A stretch of DNA of 64,000 bases, taken from assembly GCF_004027225.2 (NCBI RefSeq), contig NC_044277.2, positions 30,084,995-30,148,994 on the forward strand, in the 5' to 3' direction. Made by a program: the position numbers and the translations under genes. Below are positions 14,651-26,535 of this stretch, in pieces; positions within the stretch are counted from its first letter, which is position 1, and every line of letters begins with the position of its first letter. Under the pieces are notes generated by a model, which was not told where the DNA came from, ran no database searches, and was given only the letters and a program-made list of their open reading frames with translations. This DNA is from Strigops habroptila (lineage: Eukaryota; Chordata; Aves; Psittaciformes; Psittacidae).

Positions 14651-14705
14651 GTAAGAGTGGTTTTTCTACCTAGCTCTATTGAAGCCAATGGTAAAAACCA
14701 CACTG
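14651..14705. repeat. Ancient hairpin-type amniote repeat remnant
   Basis: Arms gtggttttt (14657-14665) and aaaaaccac (14693-14701) are perfect complements, and acc/ggt inside them extends the stem past a 2-nt bulge. The centre contains attgaagccaatgg, a near match to the core attgaagtcaatgg that I associate with palindromic repeats abundant in turtles and crocodilians and decayed in birds. The family assignment is from memory. Confidence 0.5.
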
Positions 14706-17194
14706 GCTGTATTGATGCTTGCTTTTCTATCATCAACACTACTTTGGCCAAAGTAAATGATGTCATCTTTTGTCATTGAAAAGAAAGAGCATATGCAGTT
14801 GTGTCAAATGTGGTCCCATTTATGTTTTGAAATAGCGGCTGCTGAAAGCTCTGCTGAGGTCTAAACAGAAACGTTTATCCCCCATCCCCCAGATGCACAC
14901 ACACAATTTCCTACACCTCCTATTTACCACCCAGAGAGAAGGATCACATTTCCACTCCTCCCCTGCTCAGAGAGTATTTCAGAAGCCTTTTGAAAAACTC
15001 TTGACCTCACACATATGTACTATTACTACAGAAAGCTCCTTTAGTTTTCCTTTGATACCTACTTCTGGGTACTCTCATACAGAAATGTAATTAGGATAAA
15101 GAAAGAATGCTGTCTTTAGAGACCTATTATTTTTCTTCAGATATTCTTGTGAACGATTATTAACAAAAGGTTTAAGTAAAGAGCCCTCCTTCCATGCTTT
15201 GTTGGAGCTCTGACCTTCACCTCTGCATCTGAAACATCTTACTTCTCTACGGTAGCCAGGCTGTTTTGGACAACGTACACACTGTCTGAATGCATTGTAT
15301 TGCAAGTGTAGCCAGTTTTATACGAATATGTGTGTTTTGGGGGTACTCATGAGTACTACCTATTCTGGGAAGTCATCTGGAAGACATGGCTGATGGAAGG
15401 ACCTCCAGCATTGCAAATACCTGATGTTGCTGGAAATTACCCTTATATTCAGGGTAAAAGGCATCCATAAGCCCATGTAGACCACTGGTCTTGAAAGGTT
15501 GATGCATGCCAGTTTCTGAAGTAACACCACACAAAAGAGTAATGTATCTAGCAACACAATCTAGTTGTGTTCCAGCCCTAGATGTTTTAGAAACTGCTTA
15601 AAATGTTGCACTGAACTGATAAGTTGAGAATTATTTTTTACAAGCTAGGTGTCATATTGTACAGCAGAACACCAGACGCCCAAGCTAGTTTCTTCCAGTT
15701 TCTGACCTCATCTCCCTTTGTGCATATGAATGTTTTATCTAGTCCACCATACACTCTGCAGAATTATCCTGGATTCCCTTTCCTCCTGAGCTTATGCCTC
15801 CTGGATCTTTTGGTAATATTTTTGAGGAGAAATGTATTCAACTTAATGGTTATTTTCCTTTGTATGCTTCAAAATGAGAAATTTCTTATCCAACAAGGTC
15901 TGAAGAATAATTCCTTCTAGAGAGGATGAGGTTGTGGCCAAGCATTTTCTTTCTTCAAAATGGCTATAGCTTCCTATTCTCAGTAGGTCCAAGGCTCCAG
16001 GCTGCCCTCAGACAAGATGGTGACCCCTGTTTCAACATCGTCACCTCAGTTCTTATCCTCAGTGCTCTCCGTGGAGCAAGCCTGACAGCCCTGATCTAGG
16101 TGGAATTTCCACTAAGCTTCTCAAAGCCCATATACATCCAGGATGCTGAACGACAACACACTCATCTGCCTACACACAGAACTGAGGCATTACAGCATTG
16201 GACAACTCTGATTGATTGAATAGACCCTGAGGGCAGGACCCTATTACCAAGCCAATGCTCAGAACTGATTAACCCCTTAGCCAGTGTCAAATACAGTACA
16301 TTGCTGTAAGAAGACTATAAATCATAGGATAACTGTAGGGTCAGGCCTACTGTGGCCCTCTTATATGTCTTGCCTAAAGCCTGCTGTTGATTTTTCTAAA
16401 CAGAGTATGTTAGTGCTATTCTGGCAGAAGGAAAACCATACAGGAGCTTCCCGTCTAGATTTTTATTAATCAGAACATTCTGTAGCTTGTTTGCTTTTTC
16501 TCTTGTTTCTCCTGATCACAGAGGGGAATGCATTACATATGAGACAAGGTGTATTTACATTTTGGGACAGCTGTAGGAAAGGTTTTTAAAGAGTACTAAT
16601 ACTCTTGTACCTTTGAAGAGTTGTTGTCTGCACCCCAGCAGTGATAGCTGTTTATCTTAACTTCATTTTGGGATTATCCTGAGAATTCTTAATTCTCATA
16701 TTTCTTTCTCTGAGTCTGGTCACTTTTGAAAAGAGCAGCTATGTTATATAGTGTCTTACAAATGAATCCAACAATGGATTTAGGTATTTCAAAAGCCAAG
16801 TGCAATGCCAGCTGTGCCCACACATGCTATCGTAGAATGGAGCCCAGGGTTCTATATTTGGCACTTGCGCACCTTGTGTAGGCTGTTGGAAACATTTCCA
16901 TTCCCTCGGAATGGGAATTAAAAAGTTGACTAATTTAGCAAGGAGCCACCTCTGAAGTTAGCAACAGCTGACATTAGACAATGAAAAATATCTTGTGAGA
17001 AAAAGTACATTTTTACCTGCCCTCAGGAGTTAGGAGCCTTGTTCATATCTCCTACTTGGAATGCATGGATTGTTATCCTCTCCTGAAAACAGGTGTTAAA
17101 GCTCTCTCTTTCAGAGAAAGAGCAGGATCTGCACATGTGAAAAAAGGAGCAGAGAGGGTCCCTGTCACTGTGATGGTTTTAGTGTTGGTGTTAG

Positions 17195-17285
17195 TTCTCC
17201 TTCATAGAGCAGCCCAATGGCTAAGGCATTACCCTGCTAGCTGGGAGCAGGTAGGACTCCTGCTCTCACATCCACAGCTGTGTTT
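17195..17285 (+). repeat. Possible ancient tRNA-like interspersed repeat
   Basis: The segment agcccaatggctaaggcatt followed by agctgggagcaggtaggact and cctgctctcac resembles a tRNA-derived motif found in an old amniote interspersed repeat (consensus remembered roughly as 'cccagtggttagggcactc... ggttcaattcctgctctgcc'). It does not fold into an acceptable tRNA: the T-arm motif ggttcaa is replaced and I could not close the acceptor stem, so it is not a tRNA gene. It may be partly coincidental. Confidence 0.35.
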
Positions 17286-17720
17286 GCCATAGTATACCAG
17301 TAGGATAGATGAGGAATGAACTCAAGCAAGGACCAGGATCCATATTGTCTCCTTCTCCAAATGTGTGCCACGTTTCTGCTTGTTTTCTCTTTCTGGCCCA
17401 GTGAATCTTGAGCTCTGTTTCTTTCATGTTAGGGCAGCTGTGCAAAAGACAGTGGATAATGCACCCTGTCCTGAATGGAGAATATAGCTTAGCATAGAGT
17501 ACTGCTTAGGGCATCCTCTTGGGAGGTAGAAGATGTAATTAGAATATCTTCAGACAGAGGAGAGGGCTGATTCCAAGTCATCCACTTCCTGGATGAATGC
17601 TTAAAGACAAGTGCCTGCATTATCACCTCCTTATGAAGGAAAATGAAAATGGCCCCTCATCCAACTGCACCTATATTTATCAAGAGAGACATAAAGGGCA
17701 AATTTTTCAAAAATGGGTTA

Positions 17721-17809
17721 GGCCCAGGTCCTCGAAGACATTTAGGCGTTTGATTTTCTTTGATTGTAGGGAGAATTAGCTTCCAAAGTGCCTTTGAGGA
17801 TCTGGACCT
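17721..17809. repeat. Ancient palindromic MITE-like element
   Basis: The left arm (17721-17747, starting ggcccaggtcctcgaagaca) and right arm (17784-17809, ending cctttgaggatctggacct) are imperfect inverted repeats of about 26 bp around a spacer of about 36 bp. This layout (aggtcctc...tttaggc ... gcctttgaggatctggacct) matches a short palindromic repeat I remember as abundant in reptile genomes. A further piece at about 17848-17872 (atcagtgggagtcgggcatc) looks like part of the same family. No coding capacity. Confidence 0.6.
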
Positions 17810-18564
17810 CAGAGATTTAAGATACTCAATGTCATTTATCGAATGTGGAATCAGTGGGAGTCGGGCATCTAACGAGAACCCCACAGTCTATATGTTTCTA
17901 AATTATGTATGCACTTTGAAAATGCTAGTCCTTTATCATGCAGGAAATCAGAATAGATGACTGATTATGCTTTCTCATCTTAACATCCCTCGTAAACCTG
18001 GCTAAGATCATGTGAATACTATGATGGACACATCACAGTCATATATATGTCATATATGATGATGCATATATGTCATGCATCCTGAGATATTTTATATCTA
18101 TATACACTTCTGATGGACAGTCAGTTTCCTTTCAATATGTCATGTCTTATGATAGGCTGCTTTTTAGTTATTTAAATTATTTCTATGCTTGGATTTTTCA
18201 ACTATATATATTTTATCTTCAAAAATTCTGTGTATCTTTACATTGATTACCTGTGTTTTCTAAAAGTGAAGTATTCAGTATTATCTTAGCAGAACCAATT
18301 CTGTGAGTAATGTCTATATATTTTATTGAAAGAAGGATTTTGTGCTGTTTACCTTGAGTTTTAATTTCTTAAGGCTGATACAGAACTTCCTGGGTTTGGG
18401 ATGCTTTTTTGGACCAGCAGTAATAGAAAAACCCCTTCTGGCCTTTTCACAATGTAACTTTTAAAAATTTAAGGGACTTATATTAAACATTTGCCATCTC
18501 TCTCACTCACACAGTTTAGGCAGAAAGCTACTGACTGTAATTATGTGCTGAGTATTTCCAGAGA

Positions 18565-18640
18565 GGTGAGGTTTGTGGGGGTTTTTTTGTTTGGTTTGTG
18601 GTTTTTGGGTTTTTTTGCTTTGTTTTGTTTGTTTATTTGC
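18565..18640 (+). repeat. G/T-rich low-complexity tract
   Basis: Runs of T and G only, broken by single C or A (gtgggggttttttt, ggtttgtggtttttgggttttttt). It contains GGGGG and GGG runs but too few for a strong G-quadruplex. Low-complexity sequence, no function inferred. Confidence 0.7.
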
Positions 18641-20995
18641 TTCCTTTTAGACCACATTTTAGCTAAATTGCTCTTAGAATTTCATGGTAACTTGGGAATT
18701 TTTTGAGATCCTTTGCTCCAAACATTGTCAGTATAACACTGATAACCTTCACCACTTGTTCAATATTAGCCTATCTTTCAATGATAATTAAAGAGAATTC
18801 AGCATCTTAGAAACTCACATAGACTCCATATCTGATACCAAAAGCAAGATTATATCTTTACTATTCTACTCATATTTTATCCTTCCTATTTTTCCCTTCA
18901 ACCTCTCTCTCCCCACACCTCCACCCCCCTTTTTTTTTTCAGATAGTTTCTTTCTCTTTAGTGATAAGGTGGTTTGCCACCTTGAGGGCAAGACTAGGTA
19001 AGCTCCCTATTGTTAGCATATGATTCACCTTCTCCATCTTGGGTCCCTTTCAGACATAACAAGCAGTATAAACTGCCTTTATCTTGTTTCTTATCTTCAG
19101 CCATTCTGAGATGAATCTTGTTCATGCAATCACTCTGTTCTTAAGTTTCTATAATGCATCCACTGCTTTATTGTGGGTCTACCTTACAACTACATGTATG
19201 GCCTGGCATTTAATTTTAAAATAAAATAGAGGATTAAGACTTTATAAAATAGAAAATTATGAGTGAGAAGAAAATTATTGTATTTAAATATCATCATCAG
19301 GGGTATAAAGGGAGCACAATAAAAAAAAGCTGGGAATACAGAAGTGATAGAATTTATCTTTAGGTATTTGTATAAATAATTAGGTATTGTCTATAGTGCT
19401 TTATTAGTACAAATAGGACTAATTGATGCCTAGAATGGTGGTTCTTGTAAAGGAACTATTATAATATACATTTAAATTTGTAACTCAAAGTAAAAAAGGA
19501 CACCAGAAATTTGAAGCTAGCATAAGTATGAAGTTAGTGAATTACAATTGCAAAATGAGGAACATATTGTTGTGAAATTTAATGGATTTGGGAAAAATTA
19601 GAAAAAGCACAGATATTGGTTACAGGTTTCTCAGAATTATGGAGAAAGAAAGAAAAAGTCTTTGATGGCTATAGCTCACAGAAATTATTTGATTTTAAAC
19701 ATATTTGAAGGGCAAGAGGATAGCAATCAGTTTGCTAATAAAAGTAGATAAATTAAATAAAGAAGAATTAATCTATTAATCTTAAATCTTTTTTATATGT
19801 TTATAAAAGTAAAAAAAAAGGTATGTAAGAATAGTACGAATTTTGAATAATTGTCTTCTCAATTCCAACTACTGTTAGGCCAACAGATTCTTAAGACATA
19901 AAAGGTAACACAGTTCAGGAATCATTTAATGGAAGAAATTAAGAAATCTATGTCCATGTGTTTAAATGTTTAATCAACATTTACTTCCCCCTAATTTCTG
20001 CTATCTCAGTAAGAGTTTTCTGTGACTAAAACACGAGCACATGAACAGGCCTGTGGCTCTTTTCCTCCAATGAAGGAAAAAGGAAAATATTGTTTAATCA
20101 CAACCTGTAGGATATATGCTGGGATTTGATGTCCATTAGGGTGCCCTCCCATCTTTCAGAGCAGCTCATTTAAATTATACTTTAGCTGAGGATCAACATA
20201 ATTTATATTTATGAAAGAAGAATGCAAGAAAGAAGAAATGGCCATACTTGTCATTTTTCAAAGGAACTGTCAGTAGCATGAAACATTTTTTTTTCCAGAA
20301 TGCAAAATTGGAAAAGAAGAATGAACCCAAATTTAGAAGGAGTACACAGAAAAAATGAAGTTTTTAGAAGGAAAATAGAGCTAATAAAAATTAACCTATG
20401 TTAGCTCTTGTATGCCAAAGTAGTTAAGGAAAGGGTTAAATTTTTTTAAATTTTTTTTATTTTTTAAAAAGAAAAATCCAGGAAAGAAAATGTATAATTT
20501 ACAAAAAGAGGGAGAATATGACTTCGGTAAGGTTAAACGCTGTTGAAATTCAGTTACACTTTGAAATATCTTTGTTAAGCAAGAGGCATGCAAAATAAAG
20601 CTTATTTAGCTAGCAGATAATGACATTTTCAAGTGTACATTGATAAAGACCAGAATAAAAAATACTTGGAAAAGTGGAACATTTACAGATTGTTCTGGCC
20701 AACTGGTAGGAGGGCGATTAGGAAATTCATTTACTCTGCCACAGGCAATTATTTTTGTTGGGACATGGAAATCTGGGTGATCACCAAAAAACTACAGAGA
20801 AAACAAAACAAATTCAAAAAGAAAAAAGAATAGTGATTTTGGCAATTGTTTTCTGAAGATTCTCTCCATATCACAGAACACGATTGGAGAAATAATGAGA
20901 GAAAATCTCACTTGCAGTTAGGTTGTTTCAGAGAGCAGGTCCTCTCTTACTTCTCAAGTCAACTCCATTCAAATCATGTAAGCAGGCAGACACAA

Positions 20996-21055
20996 CCAAA
21001 CCAAACCAAACCAAACCAAACCAAACCAAACCAAACCAAACCAAACCAAACCAAA
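20996..21055 (+). repeat. (CCAAA)12 pentanucleotide microsatellite
   Basis: Twelve uninterrupted copies of ccaaa fill 60 bp exactly. Because five is not a multiple of three, reading frames through it cycle every five codons and give a T-K-P-N-Q peptide repeat in overlapping frames; these are artefacts, not proteins. The purity suggests recent expansion and likely length variation between individuals. Confidence 0.95.
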
Positions 21056-22080
21056 CTTTTCTGCATTATCTATCTCATTGCCTGCCACTTAGAAAAGCTG
21101 CTTCTGAAGAGGAACAAAATAATTTCCTCCAGTCACAAGGAAAAGTGACTCAAAAATATTTTGACTTCGTGAATAGTTTATATTTGGTGTGCTACAGAAG
21201 CAGTACTTTCCTCATTGGAAACAGTAGAGGTGTAGCCTGATCCTCAGGAACCTGAAGATCTGGAGCAAGAGGAAAATTTTGAAGATATCTTGATAGACGA
21301 TGATAACTTTTACTGCATGTAGAATGAATGACTGAAAGAAAAGCAGTAGAAGTCTGAATTCTAGTTAAACCTCTGACACAATGTCTCATGAAATGTTCTT
21401 CTCCAAATTAATCCATAGCCTGAAATGTGACTGCAGAACCATAAAGCAAGAAAAAAACATAAGCTGCCATAGACTGAAAAGGGAGGTGCGTAGTGAAGGA
21501 CAACAGGAACTGGTTTTAGCTTCTACTTCATTTAACATCCTTCATATTTTGACATTGGGTAATAGTCCTATCCATGCAATTCATTGATGGTACTGAATTT
21601 GGCAGTGTTCTAATCACTACTGAAGAAAAAAAAAAAAAGATAGTGAAGCTAGAGGAATTAAAATATAGACAGAGAAGAAGTAAATGAAATTCAATGTGGG
21701 AAAAAAACCCCCAATGTTTATCTGTCTGGGGGAAATATAATTCAAAACTCAAATTTTTGCAGAGACAGTGAAACCTGGAGAGCAATAACATTGCAAAAGG
21801 GATCACAAATGACAGTATAGAGAAAAATAGGCATGAATTTGTGGTGTAGTGTGACAGCAGTTAGGTTCAATGCAACACTAGAAGGTAGAATCTGTAGGTA
21901 GAATCTACAGAAGTGTCACATCACAAACCAAAAAAGGTAATAACCATTCTGTTTACAGCGTTGGTACAGCTTCCTCTCAGATACTGAGGACAACTCCTTA
22001 CTGGTGACCAATTACAGGGAGTTTGTTAAAAACCAGCAGAAGGTGCTATGGACATACATAGAACTCTGCAAATGCTAGCT

Positions 22081-22200
22081 AGCTAGATACATGTATTTTT
22101 ATAATAAAACAATATATACAATCGAAATATGCAATATATATTATATAAAACATTGTATATAAATGATATTAAAATATTTTTAATATATTATGTATTGAAC
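22081..22200. repeat. AT-rich low-complexity stretch
   Basis: Nearly pure A/T with TATATA, ATTATA and AATATTTT elements, preceded by tagctagctaga (from about 22075). Easily melted DNA; no regulatory role can be argued from sequence alone. Confidence 0.6.
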
Positions 22201-24452
22201 ATCACCTTAGGGTGTCATATGGGCACTTATGCATTACCTTTCTCTTATGCCCATTGTTTACACGATTGACATGTGGAACTATGCAGCCTTTCCCATCTGG
22301 CGCAACAGAAATAGACGATGAGAATGGTTTCAGGAATGTCTTAAACCTCAGGCGTTCCTAATTTCTACCATACTGGACAGGCTCTACACCATTCACAGGA
22401 GAGAAAGGGAGAACCCACTGCCAAATATCCCTTGGTGCAAGAGGATATGATGCATAGGTGAGAAAGTGTGTTCTTCATAAACAAACCAGCAGCTATTCTA
22501 TGAAATTTTGAAAAACATTAATAAGTGCTGAATAGATCATTTATTTTAAGATTCAAAACACTGAGAGTAATTTAAAAACTGTATAAAATAGGAAGGAACT
22601 AATTTAAAAATAATTTGAAACACATGTATATGTGTGTGATAAATAATTGGTTTGTGTGAAATATGGAAAATATGTGCAATTGTAAGGAAATAACACTCAT
22701 AACTCATGAGATTTCAACTGGCCAAAACAGTATTATAAAGCCAGCAGAACCACTCACAAGGGGAAAGTGCAAAATTCCTGTAACAGTTAAATGAACTATT
22801 TTATTAATTTATGATTTAAAAAAACCCCTCTATTAAATATGACAAACTACACCCAGGTAGCAGAATAATTCAATGTACTATAGAAAAAGAAAATTATCCA
22901 CCCTGTAGGTTAATTTTTCTAAGATTTTCTTCTCTGAAAGAGAGAGATAAAGAAGTAAAGAAAAGAAATGGTTTAAAAGGAAAATGGAATATTCCTCATA
23001 GCACCTATTAAGTGATTTGTAAACAAGTGCCCCAAAGCAACAAAAGCTCTAGATTGGTTCATACTACAGAAAGCATCTTTCACATCCCAATTTTTTTCCC
23101 AGTTACTGTCTTAGCCAAAAAAAGGTCAGTTCAACATCTGCTGCTTTCCAAAATCATCTCTGCAAAATGAAGATGCAAGCAGTGTTTCCTGGTACTGTTG
23201 GCATTTCCAGAAGTACTGCTTTATAGAAAAATGTTATGGCACAAAAAATAATTAAAACCTCAATAAGTAAAAGAGCATCTGAGAAAATAGCTGTTCTTCT
23301 AGATGAACGATCAGTTCAATATTCTCAAGAAAATCCTTTTGTGTTTTACTTCATGCCAATCTCACATTACTATAATTCCGCTGAAGTATTATGGATAAAT
23401 TTGGGCAAATACATGAAAATTCCCTTTTTTGATACCATCAACAATATTTTAGAGTAATTTTTTCTTTTTAATCTGGGAAGAAGTACAAACCTGTATTGTA
23501 GACTGAAGTGTAGTAATTTGCAATGTTATTTATATTACACAATATCTGCACTAGAGCAGGCTTTTACTTTGGACAGAAAATTCACATTCAAGTATAGTAG
23601 TTTTGGTCTGGAAGAAGAATTCATACATTTTAAAAATAACTGGAAAAGAGAATGGCTTCCTCTAATTAGGTAGCTTGATCAATGTATGCATTAAAGACAC
23701 ATTTCCTAATGTATTATGAATTCAGATGGGTGAGAGAAAAGCAGGCTGGAACAGCTTTTAAAAATAGCCCAGAATCCTCACTAATTTCCCTCTACTTATC
23801 TCCTCTTCATAATCTAAAATTCTTCTTCAGCTTTCTACTACTAAAAGAAAACCATAGAAGAGGTGATTTAATAATAATAATGAAAAAGTCTAGCTTCAGT
23901 TGCATGCAAAATGATAGAGAAAAATTGTCTTAAGCAGTATTTATATTTGTGGTGTCTTCTGCGGTCAACCCTTTCACCCAGGTCTTGTTCAATGATTAAT
24001 TCCAACAGTGGAGATGTAAAGAAAGGATTATTACGCAGTCTCAGGGAAGACTGAAATTAGCAAAACAGAGCAGCCACTAACCTGCAGGTCCCTGGATCTT
24101 CTGGAGTAAGATATGATGATTGATAACCTGACCTACACTTCTTGGATCACTTGGCAGGTAGAAATATAGCATCTGCTCTATTGCTAATGCAATAAATTAA
24201 ACCATTTTCAAACATTATTTCAATAAATTAAGCCCATAGATCTGTAGTAGTTTGCATAAACTATGTAAATAAGTGCTGTGACTTACATGTTGCTGCTTGG
24301 GCATAAATTCAGTCTACTTCTTTCAAAAGGCAAAAGTTCGGCATGGATATTTAAGATGGCTTATGCAATCATATTAATCTTTCTACTTCATATTTCACAT
24401 TTTTATGAGAACTTTATTACTAAATAATATATCTCCGTGTTCTCTTTTGTAG

Positions 24453-24622
24453 CTGTGCTGTCCATTACTTGCCTAAACTGCTTGCTGTCATTAGTTATAG
24501 CAGTTTTATGCTTCATATACTACACAGCCTCTGATGGCTGTCTTCCTAATAAATTCTTCATCAGCTTCAACATGACCATCTGCATTGCAGCTTCATTAAT
24601 ATCCTTTCATTCCAATTTCCAG
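24453..24622 (+). CDS. SERINC-family-like exon (orphan, partial)
   Basis: SERINC (serine incorporator/TMS) proteins are multipass membrane proteins linked to phospholipid transport; some paralogs restrict retroviruses. A 170-bp open exon is bounded by a pyrimidine-rich tract ending ttttgtag (acceptor at 24451-24452) and by cag|gtgggc (donor at 24623). It starts with the last two bases of a split codon and ends on a complete CAG codon, giving 57 residues counting the split one. Residues 23-25 YYT, 28-30 DGC, 33-38 NKFFIS, Asn40, Cys44 and final Gln57 fall at the same spacing as in the corresponding part of SERINC3, with no gap; by my count from memory about half of the residues match human SERINC3. 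Residues 7-24 and about 40-52 are hydrophobic, as expected for membrane helices. There is no stop or frameshift. I found no partner exons, so this is either a divergent paralog with long introns or exons outside the window, or a relic. Paralog identity is not claimed. Confidence 0.65.
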
Positions 24623-26535
24623 GTGGGCAATGTCTTGCTTAGTTAAAGCTTTTTGTAAATTATTAATTATCGCAACCAAGAATCCTCCTCCCTGGGCTCT
24701 CACTAGTATCAGGAAATAGTGATTTCATGGATATTACAGAAGTGTTGCTCATTGCTGCCTTTATCTGTTAGGTTAATGAGGATCATTCTGCTCGAACACA
24801 ACGGATCAAAATCTGGCCTTTGATGCACACAGATATTTCCCATTGATTTCACTGAGCTCATTGCATCTGGAGCTTCAGGCTTAGCAGCCTATTAAGGTAG
24901 CATGGTGAGCGCAAAGCACAGATAGAAAAGTTTACCCTGGTAAAGCAGGTGAAGCATGAGCTGAAGAAATCTGAGACTTGAAAGAATCTGGACCAGTACA
25001 ATCAAGAAGTGAAAAAATCTCAGTCCATCGGGAAGGAGATCCTGGGTCATCTCAATTTCCTGACTACATGGAAGGTTAAATACAGCTCTTCAGCAGACAT
25101 ACCCTCTGTTTTTTGATTCCTTAGGGAGACTTTCTATTGACTATAATATTGAGTTGATTCAAATATAAGCACCAAAACTGGCAACACATCTTTCACAGAA
25201 AACAGCAAATGCTTATCATCACATCTTGTAGCTTAAAGCTTTCAAGCATTTCTGTTACCTTATTCTGCAGCTATTTGGGTGAATCTGATTTACTGACTGT
25301 GTCAAGACAGCACGACTTCTTTTCATCTGTCACTTTGGAGTCTGTTTGGTGGGCTCTACCAACCAAGGAAATGCATTTGGGCAGACTGTGAAGTTAAGCT
25401 GAATGTGACCTAGTCAGTACACACCAAATGGAATGGCTTTCATAGTTCATAGAGGTAGACACAATTTGTCCTACATCCTTATATTGCATCATCATTTCTA
25501 GTTCATTTAATTTGTATGTCTGTGTGTGCCCTTTTGTACCTGTATACATGTATTGATTCTGCATACACAATTACTTTCACTTTTCTTGTATAAATGCACT
25601 AAAAGTATCAAGCTGTATTTTAGATGTTTAGTACTGTAAAAAATTATAAATTAAAAAATGAAGATTTAAAGTTGTCTGTAATTACATCCTCTTTCCTTGT
25701 GCATGTCCATCATTTAAATAAATATTTATATATAACTATTTTTCTTTCTAGGTGTCCTTCTAATTATTCAGACTGTGACCCAGTGCCTTACTCCATATAC
25801 TTTATTCAAACCTCATTCCCTCGGAAGAGTTTTTCCTCATACACATTTTTCATATTGTTGTGACTGTGATAATATTTGAAAGATTAATAAAAATTAATTT
25901 ATCTTTGCAACATGCAGTCCAATAACAAATAGGATATCAACTCTGGGGAGTGTCAGAATACACACTTTATCTCTAGAACGTGTGAAAGTCTGAGGATGCT
26001 TTGTGGGTTGAAATCTGTAGAAATTTTTGCTGATGAAAAGAGAAATGAGTGTAGGTAAATAGAGATATTTTTCAGAGGCTTGGCAGTGTTTGTCCAGGTG
26101 TTGCAACAGAAATCATATCCTTGTCAAAAAGGTCAATTGTGATGCTGAATTTTACATCTCTGCTTCAGAATATTTGAAAGGAAGAAAAGGTCGCCAGGTG
26201 ATTTTTTATATTGGTGAAAAAAATCATTCCTTTACCATATGCAGGAAAATAGTTGGCCTGGTGTGGCTAGATTTTTTGTTTCATCTTATCGTTCATTTTC
26301 ATAACCATATAGGAAATTGTTAAAGTTTGATAAAGTTGAAAGAGCTATATTGAGTTTTTAATGCAAAGTGTCAAGGAGTCTTTTCAGGAAATAGGTGGTG
26401 TAATGAATCCTGAATACATTATGTCTACATTCCTACTTGTGCAGATTTGGAGGCTTTGCAATACAATTCTGCTGTAAACCCATTTTTTAAAAATTTAGAT
26501 ACTCTTTTATTTTTTTTTTCTTTTTTTTCCTATAG
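24623..26535. other. Non-coding stretch after the SERINC-like exon
   Basis: No second SERINC exon was found. It contains a short ancient repeat remnant at 24806-24860, a lysine-rich chance or relic frame at 24901-25116 with one internal stop, and a T-rich tract (about 26509-26530) just before the LTR. The 79-codon frame at 25624-25863 has no recognisable motif. Confidence 0.5.
24806..24860. repeat. Ancient amniote repeat remnant
   Basis: The words aaaatctggcctttgatgca and cccattgatttcactgagct resemble the 'atctggcc ... cccattgacttcaatg' arm of the palindromic amniote repeat also seen at 17721, 42072 and 48612. It is short and degenerate; assignment is from memory. Confidence 0.4.

Larger units (their letters stand above)
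11076..17720. other. Non-coding stretch, no gene recognised
   Basis: No ORF over about 100 codons has a recognisable product. The stretch contains an A/C-rich tract near 14188-14242, a hairpin-like ancient repeat at 14651-14701, a locally GC-richer patch at about 16000-16270 that I cannot classify, and a tRNA-like repeat remnant near 17200. T runs near 13008-13021 and 13797-13804 are simple low-complexity sequence. Confidence 0.55.
17810..24452. other. Non-coding AT-rich stretch with simple repeats
   Basis: No gene recognised. It holds a G/T-rich tract (18565-18640), a pure CCAAA microsatellite (20996-21055), T/A-rich tracts near 20435-20475, and a very AT-rich TATA-type stretch (22081-22200). 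Open frames through the microsatellite only reflect its reading. SERINC-type exons that should lie upstream of 24453 were searched for by eye (motifs such as NGFWF, IPGG, FAHSW) and not found. Confidence 0.55.

Noticed and set aside
20846..21240. ORFs with a T-K-P-N-Q peptide repeat
   Set aside because: The repeat comes from the CCAAA microsatellite, and the flanking residues show no family or splice context.
24770..24815. Next SERINC exon starting after gttag
   Set aside because: An acceptor-like tctgttag is present, but the following frame reads VNEDHSAR rather than the expected family continuation and soon enters an ancient repeat.
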